Part shown: one piece after another, positions 11,047 to 22,200 of the stretch | How positions within the stretch are numbered: the stretch's first letter is position 1 | Layout of the letters: each line of letters begins with the position of its first letter | Assembly (NCBI GenBank): GCA_963920635.1 | Contig: OY987301.1 | Span: 44,491,820 to 44,555,819 of the forward strand | From: Pseudeuparius sepicola | Lineage: Eukaryota; Arthropoda; Insecta; Coleoptera; Anthribidae | DNA length: 64,000 nt | Direction: 5' to 3' | Notes under the pieces: model-generated | What the model was told of the DNA's origin: nothing | Databases searched by the model: none | What the model saw: only the letters and a program-made list of their open reading frames with translations | Position numbers and translations under genes: made by a program

Positions 11047-13065
11047 TTGATTCGTGAACTTCTCTCACTATTTTTCACTCAATGATTGTAGCTAGTGAAA
11101 TTTGACATTTTTTTATCAATACATCTCAACAGATTAATGAAAAAGCTTTCTGTGATTTTGTGTGGCTCCAATGGTTGGTCTGCTCATCATCCTCTGGTTA
11201 GATTTTTTTTATATAAAAATATATTTAGGGCGTTCTGAGAACAGACTCCTTGTTTTAAATTTATTTTATAGGGAACTTTTACATCTCGCTTTGTTTTTTT
11301 TTTATGTTTGTATTCTTTGACATTCAAAATCAAATTCTTGTTCTGATGGTTGACTGCTCACGATAAACATTATTAACTTTTTTATATATGTATTATTTAT
11401 GAAAGTCGTGAAATGAAAACAGCACAAATAGCAAGCAGGGTGTCATGGCTGACTTATAATAAAGAAAAAACTAGTTTGGATAATAAGTAATAAGTGTAAG
11501 TAATATAGGCATTGTCAAATTTAGGTAAAAAAACTCCTTGCAGAATTTATTAGATTTTTCTGGAATTAGGGCACCCTGCATATTACCCAAGTGATGCTTT
11601 TATTTTCAAAAAAAAGTTCATCAGAAAAATATAGCACGTGTAGAAATAAAAATATTTATTTTAAATGTAGCTCCTATGTTTTTGTTAAATACAAAATATA
11701 GTGAGTCTCAAATTCCTTTTAAAATAATATTTCATTTTACAACATTTTTAATGAAACATGCATAATTCTTCACAGTAAAAATAAACTTTACCCAATAGAA
11801 TAAGTTTAAAAAAGATGATGATGTAATCATGAGGCTTGTGCTTAGTTTTCGTTTTTCATGAAGGTGTACTCAATGGTACTTAAAAAAAAGATTGTAAATA
11901 GGTATCTCAAGATGCTTTAACCCAGAGAAAAGTATTGTAAAGTAAATAAAATCGATGTTGCTTCTTTGTACATATGCGAAGATGTATTTTTTGATCTTGT
12001 TGGAATATAAAAAAAATATTCGTCCTTTCCATACAGCTGCTTCTGACTTGCAATTTCAAAATCTGGGGTATAATTTAACACCTCACTTGTCAATGATATC
12101 AATACTGTTGATACTTTTGATATTATAAAAATGCTAACGATACCAAATACCAATTATTGTTACTTGTCATTAAGAATTTATATTATTGGCATTTAGTATT
12201 GATAGTACAAAAAGCACCAATAGTAATGAAAATTTGTGTCAAAACAGATTTTTCATGAATTTCAATAGTGTTGAGGAACAACTGTCAAAATTTAAAAATA
12301 AAGTAACAGTACACTTTTCAGAAATACCAATCATCTTCAATATAGAAATCTGTTTTACCATAACATCGGCAAGATTGGACTGCAAAGTACACTGCGTTTA
12401 CATCACTTTTGTTTATCTCTTACTGCCAAAATGATAAATAGAGGACCACGTTAACAATAAAACAAAAAAAAACAACAAAAAAGTGTAGAAGAGTTACTTG
12501 TTCTTAACATATCTGTGAACAATAATCGTCACTAAACGATTCATTATAACTTTCGGATAAGTCAAATGCAGACTTGGCTGTCTTGAATTCTAGTCCTGTA
12601 CATTTTGTGTTTGATAACAGGCGGGGAGGTAGAGCTCTTAAGATTTTTTTATGGTGTGTATTATTACCCAACTTGGTAGAAGATAGGCCAGTACTGAATA
12701 AAACTTAAGGAAAAGCTCATATTATTGTATAATTGCACAATTTTCATCCTTTTCTTTTAAAACAGGCTTAATCGTTTTCGTGCGCCCTAGCTATTTATAA
12801 TAAAGTAACAAAAATCAAACATCGCCATATAATTAGGCATTGAAAAAGTATTAATCCTGTTTTTTTGTATTAATTGTTTTTAGGCTGGTCTATTTTGTTT
12901 TACTGTAAATCGAAATGACATTTTTTTTTATCGATTGTCTAGGAATAGGACCTTAAGTTAATATGCTGTCCTGTTGCTTTCGTGTGTACTGTGTGATAGT
13001 TTTTTTTTGTACTATAGATGTAAATTATGATGTACTGCTTAAAAAATTGTTTACATACAATATTA

Positions 13066-13071
13066 AATAAA
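13066..13071 (+). promoter_or_regulatory. Poly(A) signal, slingshot
   Basis: AATAAA lies in a T-rich 3'UTR-like context, 24 bp before the opposing signal of the WD40 gene. It is the last good signal before the WD40 gene stop codon at 13118. Confidence 0.6.
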
Positions 13072-13094
13072 AATGATTTCGACAGTATATGCGT

Positions 13095-13100
13095 TTTATT
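13095..13100 (-). promoter_or_regulatory. Poly(A) signal, WD40 gene
   Basis: TTTATT on the + strand reads AATAAA on the - strand, only 18 bp after the WD40 stop codon (13120-13118). The short distance implies a very short 3'UTR for the WD40 gene. Confidence 0.65.
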
Positions 13101-13117
13101 TATCTCAATACCAATAT

Positions 13118-13273
13118 TTAGGTAAAATCCACTTGGAATAATGATTTGCCAGCTACAAAAGCGATTTTGGGTACTATCGAAATGTCACTTTTGACGCTAT
13201 ACTTTTCCTTTACATTTTCTTTATCCTTCCTTTTTATTGGTCCCAAATCTAATGAGTAAATGGCACCTGGCAA
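13118..13273 (-). CDS. WD40 gene last exon
   Basis: It opens after GTTAACCAG in phase 0 and stops at TAA 13120-13118. It encodes LPGAIYSLDLGPIKRKDKEN, a Lys/Glu-rich loop, then KIAFVAGKSLFQVDFT. The final strand could close the propeller by pairing with the first blade. Confidence 0.8.
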   Translation of the reverse strand: MPGAIYSLDLGPIKRKDKENVKEKYSVKSDISIVPKIAFVAGKSLFQVDFT

Positions 13274-16200
13274 CTGGTTAACACACGCAGAACTCTAAAT
13301 GGAGATTGGATATGAATGGAAAATTATAAAATACCTGCTATTTATTACTTACTGCCGTTGTCTGCATATCTACTATCCTGATTAGGTTTGGATCAGATCC
13401 TGCACAAACTACAAAATCTTTAGTTGCATATTTCCCACAATACAGCTGAAAAAAATAAGTCTAAAACTGCCACGGAAAGAGAATAGAAGACAGACCTTTG
13501 CATCGAATATATCTGGTTCCAAACAATACATACGTTTTCCCGAACCATAATCGAATATTTGTATGGGATCGGGCTTTTGCCAAGAACAGGTCAATACCTG
13601 TTAATAAAGAGACAAAAATATTAAAGGTGAATTGTAATTCAAAATGAAGAATGCCAATGGGCATTGGGTAAAACATCATGGGTTTTCTTGAAATAGGGTG
13701 TCAAATTTTGTTGAGTTCAACCCAGTCCATTTTGAAAGAGAAAAATGTTTAGTAATTTGTTAATCGGGATTCTTTCTCGCAATAAATACTTGATGAATTA
13801 AAATATCGTCGAGGATATTACATATTATATACAGAGTGTCGCACTTAATAGTGAAACATAACCTTGTAACTTCTTTAATTTTTAACCGACCAGAACGAAA
13901 TTTTTACCAAAGGTAGATGGCATTCTTGCCTACTTATTTCCAAAAAATCAGTTGCCTACTCCAAAGTCAAAGCAACCTGCGATGCCACAAACGAGGCTAA
14001 AAATCCGAAAGCCATATTAGGCTTTTTTTTTCAAAAAATTTACTAAAAAAAGTTGTTCAGAATCGTCCCAGAACCCTAAATCCAAAATTTTGTCAAAGTA
14101 AAAAAAAATAAAGTCCAGAAATAGCAATTTAATTATTTCCTGTGTTTAGAAAAGTGTGCCGTGGAAGTTTTGAAAGCAACGAATGACAATAGATGTGACA
14201 GCAAACAACTTGTCTTCAAAACTTCCATGACACTACTTTTCCAAACGCAGGAAATTATAAGCTCTGTTCGCGTTCAATTTTAAGAACTGTCCCAAAATGA
14301 TTCTCGTACTGTCATTATAGTAAATTAAAATCCCCGGGACTCTTTTAGACCAATGACAGTACGAGAACCGTTTTGGGACGGTTCTTAAAATTGAACTCGA
14401 ACTGAGCAATTAAATTGCTATTATTGACAAAATTTTGGATTTAGAGTTTTGGATCAATTCTGAACAACTTTTTTTAGTAAATTTTTTTGAGGAGAAAATG
14501 CCTAATATGACTTTCGGATTTTTAACCTCACTTGTAGCATCGCAGGTGGCTTTGACATCGGAGTAGGCAACTAATTTGTTGGAAATAAGTAGGCAACAAT
14601 GCCATCTACCTTTGGTAAAACTTTCGTTCTGGTCGGTTAAAAATTAAAGAAGTTATACGGTTGTTAAAATTAGTCATAAAGTGCATATTGTAATTTAGAT
14701 TCGGGATACCATATGGAAAAATCAATATATTTATTGATAACATATTTAACATTTCAAGGGATCCAATTTTGAAGTGGCGCAACATTGTTTAAACAATGGT
14801 TTCATGTGTTTTTTTTTTTGAGGTAGTTCAGAGACTATTGCCGATGGGTGTTTTGTACACTGCTAGAACACTAAAAGATGGTTAATTTGAGTGGTAGGTT
14901 GAAATTGGTTAATAATTTGTATAAATAATTGCAAAAAATTTCATGTATTTTTCATTCTATGGAAAAAGCATCTGTGCACTTGAAACATTCAGAAAATAAG
15001 CCCTATATGACCCTTAAGTTACCCTGAAAATTTCGTTAAAAATATTAATTAGTTAATTTACGAGAAATTTAATTTGTTCATTAAAAAAGGGTATAATGTT
15101 TATTAACAATTGAAGACCTCGGTGCAAAAACCGGACAAGTCCATAGTTTATAAGTTTTGGGAAAATGAAAAAGAAACTCCCGAACTTGTCTGGTTCTTGC
15201 ACCCAAGAATGCGAGCGGCCAAGTCCTAAAGCTATATATCAACGTTATTCTGCTTTGGACTTGGCTGATTCTTGCACCAATCGATCGGCGATATTTTAAT
15301 ACACAAATGTAGTGGAAAAAGTCAATTTTACCCAAAAGTGGACTTGTCCGGTTTTTGCACCGAGGTCTTCAATTGGCCCAGTTGCGGTCATCCTAGAAGG
15401 TATTGGGCTCGATTTTTTTGTCGAGACTTACATTTTGTGGATCTGTTTAGAGCAGATAAAATTTTTATTACTTTCACCTTCAAAATGGCGGCTGAAAAAG
15501 TGGGACGTTTTTAGGTTATGTTTTTTGTGAATATCTTTGCAACAAATAAAGATATTGCTATGCTATTATTAGGAATGATGAAGAGACGAATGATAATATT
15601 TATAATGAATGATAATATTTTAAATGAAAACAACTCCAGCAATGAAGAACCTGTTAATAAAAGACAAAAAATGTAAAATATAATCAATAAATCAATGTAA
15701 TTAAATATTTGTTTACAACTTATTATTGTTTTTAAAATTAAATAAAAATCATAAAAACCTCTATCTTCTATTTATAGATTAATACAGATTTTACTGAAAA
15801 AAATTATAGAATAAAAAATAATTGTTTTTCTTAAACTAACCTGTTTTTTGAAATATATCTAATGCAACGTGTTATTTGAAACAATAATTGTTTATATCAA
15901 ATTAATCTATGTATAATATTAACAAAAATGTTTGTCCCATTACGCTACCGCGGATTAAAAATACATGAACATTTTGAAAATTTGATCAGTTTTTTGAAAT
16001 TATTTAAATAAATTATCAACCGATTTCAACCTACCAAGTCTCAAATTAACTGTCTTTCAGTGCCCTAGTAGTGTACAAAACTGGAAATACCCATCGAAAA
16101 GTCTCTGAACTACTTAAAAAAAAACGATTTTTCACATTAAACTATTAAACCATTATGCAGGGTGGGCCAATAGAAACTTTCCACAACAATTTTTTGGTTT

Positions 16201-19200
16201 AAAATAAAAATCTGGGAAAACGCTCGGACACGTCGATTTTTGATTTGAGGGAGAACTATTTTTCAGTTTTTTTCATCCCCGTAGCTTTAACCACCTAGCT
16301 GGGGGGAGAACAACCCCCCAAATTTGAATAGGGGATAGGGGTCGTGCCATACCTCTTTTTAAAAGTCTCATCGAGTTCTTTATGACCCTACAATTTCGCC
16401 TCATTATTTTTATCCGTATCGGAATGACAGCCGTTTCTCAAAATAAAAATAAATAAAGTACGTATTAATTAAAGTTGTATTATTTAGCTGTACACGTGAA
16501 CTTTATCTAATTTTTGATTTGAGGGGAACTATTTTTTCAGTTTTTTCATCCCCGCAGCTTTAACCCCCTAGCAAGGATTGCAAGCGATGCTGTTTTTCTG
16601 TGTCAAAAACCACAGAAAAACAGAGCTGTTTGATGAGAATGGTAACATTCAGGCAAATTGGGATTAATTTTAAGTGAGAGGAAAAATTGCAACGGTGTAC
16701 GGCTACACCGGCATGAGTCGAGCGGCATCGTAACCACTTTTCGATTTTGTGACTGGATATAATTTGTTATTTCGTTTGGTTTTCATTGTGCACCATTTGA
16801 AAAAATCTTTAAAATATTAATTTTGCTGGTTTTTAAAAATCATAATATTTTAAAGGTGGATTTATTGGAAATTGGAATTAGGTTGTCACCAGTATGGTGA
16901 CAATGAATATGGAGGCTTTGCCACTGGGCACATTTTGGTAATTTCAATACAAACGGTTAATTTTGTAGTTATCGCCGAGTGAAAAGATGCACTAAGATGA
17001 ACCTGAAAGTCCAAAAAGATAAACTCAAGAATGTTACAAGTAAATGCACAATCCAAAAACAGAAAAAGTGGTTCCCTCTGTGAAGTACATAGAAATGGAC
17101 ATCTTCAGCTTATTCTCTGTCCCCAAAACACAGAAATGTCACATTTCAGTTCAGTAGATTGATTATTGTGGGAGATATATCCATAATTAATTAGAAAAAA
17201 AAAGAACTATAGCAGTAAGACTTGACCGGTAGTAAGTAAGCAAGCTCAATAATATTTACTATACAGGGTGTTTCTAAATTATGGTGCCAACATAATACAA
17301 CAGGTAGAAAATGTAATTTTGAACAAAAAGTTTCCTATAAACCTGGGTCCGAAAATGCATAATAATAAATAATAAAAGTTACATGGTGATAAAGTTATGC
17401 AATTTAAGTGAAACTTGGTGGAGTCCTTTAGTCGCTGAAGTGCAAAATTTCGTGTAAAAACATTTTATTCCCGTCGCCGAGAGGCGGAGGAGCGGGGTAG
17501 CTCAATGGGTTTTATACTCGTAACTTTTTTGAGGTTATGTTTTTGGTCTTACAGTTCATCATTTTAGTGCATCTTTTCATTTTGCAACAAAAGTGTACTC
17601 TTCAACCGTTTGTGTTGAAATCGGTAAAATGAGCCCCAAAACACTTGTTGACTCCAAAGTTCGGAAAATAAAATTTTCAACTACTTACCGCAGTTACCGC
17701 TTCCAAATTTCACAGAATAATTGTAAATAATTGCAAAATTCCCTATGAACAATGTGCCAAAAACTGTTCGCTTTCAAAGGATTGAACTCGACAAAATTTT
17801 GACACCCTATTTCAAAAAAAGCAGTGATGTTTTACTCAATGCCTATTAGTCATTTTTTTTTCTTAGTTTTAAATTCATCTGTGACATTTAGATGCGGTAG
17901 GCCATTATTTTATTTTTCGAAGCTTGGAGTTAACAGGTGTTTTGATTGATTTTGTTTTGTTGGGTTTTGTCGACTGAGTTGCCTTTCTTTTTCCAGTTAA
18001 TTCATTTATTTTATTTTATTTTGTATTGGTGTTAACTTGGTGCATCGTTTATTTTTTAAATGATTGTTATATTTTGTCATATTTTAAAAGTGTCGTTACA
18101 ATTTAAGTTCTGAATATTTTATGCTAAATTTTGGATATTTTGAAATGCGATTTTGTGCCAATTTAGAATCATTTCTAAGAATTTACATACTTTTATTATC
18201 ATTTATGTAATCAGGCTAAGTAATTTGTGTGCCAATAATTTTGATATTATTCTTGGAATATTTTGAGCTACATTCACTTACTAATTTCTGCAGGTTCTGT
18301 TATCATTTTATCATTGACTGACGTATTAATAAAGACTGCTCACGGCTGTCATGTTTGACAGTTCTCTCTGGCTCACCATGTGCTTCCCGGAGACAAAATA
18401 CAATGCAAAATACATTTTTGACCATAGGCGCCATCTACTTATTTCCAGGACATGAAACTATAGACGTAGATAAGTCTTATTAATACGTCAGTCAACGATT
18501 TTATGCTTTAAGCTAGTATTGTTCGCCATGAACCGACTGCGCGCGGCGTTGCTTGACTTTAACGATCGCTCTACCCAGGTCAAGTTTGACGAGGCACGGC
18601 GCTTCCCAACAGAAACTCCGAACTGCTGCCTGTTATGCAGCGTCCATTAAAAATAGATTGATATTCAAACCTACTAATATTTATAGTGAAAGATTGCGCT
18701 TCTATAGGTAACAATTTCGCAATGTGTAGGAAAAGTTAAATGGGATTTATTGGCTGGGTTTTACATATTTGGTCGCCTTTGACGGGCGATGGCTCCGTGT
18801 CTGACGTTTGATGTCTGATGTCTCCAAGGCCTACTTATTGAATAAATCGTACAATAATGGGCTACTTCAGTGCCGATTTCTGAGCTTTTAATGACGATTT
18901 TGAGACACTTCACTGCCGATTTCAAGAAAAAGTGTTTTTTATTTATTTTTAGACATATCTTTTAACTATATATATTTATTTTTTTTTGTATTTTTATAGA
19001 AATATAAGACGAACTGATATAGGTATTTGCCTTTTTAAAGTGGGAGCCAGGCGCTGGCGCTGCTGGTTTCAGCAGCCCGCCAATATTTTCGTACCCAGCC
19101 AGTCCCTGCCCAAATCTTGTACACTAAAATGCATCTTTGAGCAAAAAATGCCCAAAATGCACCGGAATTCCCCGAAATGCATCGACATGCCCCAAAATGC

Positions 19201-22200
19201 ACTGAAATGCCTCGAAATGTCCCGAAATGCCTCGAAATGCCCCGAAATGCCTCGAAATTCACCGAAATGCCCCCTATTTGTACACCGAAATGCTCCATGA
19301 ATTTCTCCATCGGGACACTCTATTTGCTATTTTTTGGCAATGCAAAAGTTCAATCTTTGGCAAAAGAGGTTGAAAGGTGTCTCTATGCCTACCTAGTACC
19401 TACCAACTAAGACAAAATCACAGGAGCAATTTAAATACCATTTATTGTAAAAGCAAAAATCCTCTTTTAAAAATAAATAGATATACACTTTAAAACATGA
19501 AACAATATGCCAAAATAAAAATATCTTCTGTTATAAAGAATAATACCTACATAAAATATTTGAAAGATAATAATCGAGATAATAATATATCTCTTGCCTA
19601 TGAGAAAATGCCTATCTCTGTTTAACTCGTACCTTTTCGGCCTATCCTTTTCAAAATGCCCACTATTAATCAAATTGAGTAGCAATCTTGCAGAAATGTC
19701 CTTGAAAGGATGTCTTCTCTTTGGATACCGCTCTTAGTATAAATTGCTCGGTGCATCTGCATTTTCCCCGGATTATTATAAAACAGACTATCATATCCAA
19801 TTTTTCATAACTTTCAAATTTTTGTATAAATTGTGTAAAGTTTATAAATTACACAAGAATAGAAAAATCTTTACACTGCCTTATCAGCTTAACTGAAAAT
19901 TTGACAGGTAGCAGTAAACATTTTTCCACGGTTGTTTCATTGTCTCACCGTCCAAAGCCTACTTGTTGAAAGGGCGCGCTTCCAATTTTATACATGAAAT
20001 CATAAAAGTTATTAGTAATTGAAAACTACTTATGTAAACCATTAAGTGTTATATATTTTTGGAATGGTAATTTTTTGCTATATTAAAAATGCAAAAATAT
20101 ATAGGGCGTTCCATTTAAAAAAAAATTTTTTCATCGGTAAGTAGGTAATTCTTAAACCATTGATAATCCATTTTTAGTAAATTTTACTTCATCTGTCCAA
20201 ATAAAAAAAATGATTCATCCTCTTGAAACAAAATTCACTCGATTAGGGAAGTCGATGGGTTTCAACTGTTGAACCATTGAAAATGAAAACGGGTGAAACT
20301 TATGTTTTTGCAATATTCTGTTAATTGAACATCTTGATATTCCTGACTCTACAGAACACTGTCTTATAGATTTATTTGGATATGCCGCGAAGAACCCAAA
20401 AACGGCAATTTCAGTATCTGTATTGTATACAATTGGCTTATTCTTTTGTATTTTGCCTTGACGGCACCGAAATTTTTAAAGTTTTGCATTATTCGCTCAA
20501 CAGTGTTTGCTAATGGTTTCTGTTTTTCCGGATATCGAGCAGCAAATGTATTACAAGTTCTTGATATAACTCTGTTGCATACTCCATAAATAATAAATAA
20601 ATTTAGATAGTCTTCGTTCATGTAATTTAACCTTGCCGGCATTGTTTACAATAATTTTAAATTAAATGACATTTCTTCATCTTCTGACAATCGTATAATC
20701 AGCCATGGCCAACTAGATTTATCAAACTTAAAAAAACGCCCCCTTGATGAAGAAGTGGAAAATTAGTTTTTTGTAAATAAATCGAAAATGATAACATTTA
20801 GGTATAGGGAACCAAACACAAACTTGCCCTAACTTTTTGTGCTGAATATGGCTACTACAAAAAAATGGGGGTTTCCATTTGAAAATTTTTAGTTTTTTGC
20901 ATTTTTTAAATTAATATTTGAATAATTTTTTGTGGGCACCCTGTACAAGATTAGAAACTTTCTGTATGGTATTTCTCTGCACCAAGCCTTTGACTGCAAA
21001 ATGCCAAGAGCACGTTACGAAATATGTAGCCGTTATGAAGAAACTGTCAATTAAGTACGGGTCTGCATCTGTCATTTTTTCTCTAAAATGGCAAATATCT
21101 CAAAGACGGTTGAATTTAGGTAGGTATATGACATGATACATGAAATGTACCTAGAATTTCCCGTAGAATCCAAAAATGCAATAAAATATAGGGTGTTCCA
21201 TTTAAAATAACGAAGTTGTCATCGACTTCCAGTATAACCGGAAGTGCCGTCATTTTGAAAATATTTTAGATTAATAGTACTCATTGACATTGGTCAACTG
21301 CCAAATTTTCAAAAAAATGCTATGTTTACTTTTGAGATATCGATCGATGCAGTTTGTGGTGAGACACCCTGTATATGTACGCTCGTAGGTACGTATATTG
21401 CTCGGTATATTACATACGTAGCACAAAAGGCAGTCAAGATTTGACGCGTTCTACCAGGGCGACTGCAAGTGCAGGTCTGCGGGCTGCAGCGCTGCCAACC
21501 TTGAAGTTACACATTACCGTATTTTGGGGTTATATCTGGTTTGCACGACTGCCATCTTGTATTTAAGAGCAAAATTAAGTGCTTTGTGTTTGGGACACAA
21601 ACAGAGATTATTATAAATAAGTTCAAAAAACGACATCTACCAATCAGTGCAAATATTTTATAAAACTTAAATTTGTCTTTCCAGTTTGCAAATAACATTC
21701 AATAAAATAAATATTATTTAAACAATATGTATATTTATACTGTATAATTACCATACAATTGCGTACGGTAGCCGTAGCCACGTTCGGACCGTAGACCGTA
21801 TTTGGGTTTAAATACCGCACCATTGGCGCTGGCGGGAATGACCGAACGTGGTGGTTACCGGTTACCCCGCTTGGCTTTTCTCCCCACTTCCCTCTTTGAG
21901 CATGCGTATACGTAAGAAAGGCACTGAAATGCCCCAAAATGCCCCGAAATGCTCCAAAATGCACCGAAATGCCTCTGACTTGTACACTAAAATGCTTCGA
22001 TGATTTCCCCCTCGGATATATATGACATCTGGCTCTAAAAAAGTGCCATCCACCTGGAACAGCATGCATAAAATAGTGCCGTTCTGGAAGGGTTAATACT
22101 ATCTCATACAAGAGATAAGAATTTAAGAGGTGGCTTTTGGTTTATTCCACCACAGTTTATTTCCCTTTGCAAAATGTCTCACTCAATAAAATTTGTCTCA

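Larger units (their letters stand above)
9756..13090 (+). other. Probable long 3'UTR of slingshot
   Basis: About 3.3 kb of AT-rich DNA follow the stop codon. The best poly(A) signal before the convergent gene is AATAAA at 13066-13071. The extent is inferred; earlier signals such as the AAATAAAG near 10512 could give shorter forms. It contains one mobile repeat (10778-11046). Confidence 0.45.
13653..17850. repeat. Long-range inverted repeat, arms of about 65 bp
   Basis: The segment around 13653-13725 (GGGCATTGGGTAAAACATCA, GAAATAGGGTGTCAAA) recurs inverted at about 17785-17850 (TTTGACACCCTATTTC, TGTTTTACTCAATGCC). The 4.2 kb between contain several other elements, so the pair may be the arms of one old element swollen by later insertions. 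Confidence 0.6.

Noticed and set aside
12186..12434. An 82-codon frame in the slingshot 3'UTR
   Set aside because: No similarity, AT-driven composition, no coding signature.
18986..19410. Open frames on both strands with a repeating Lys-Cys-x-Glu-Met-Pro pattern
   Set aside because: They are by-products of the decamer array; the unit length and lack of stops force the pattern in several frames.
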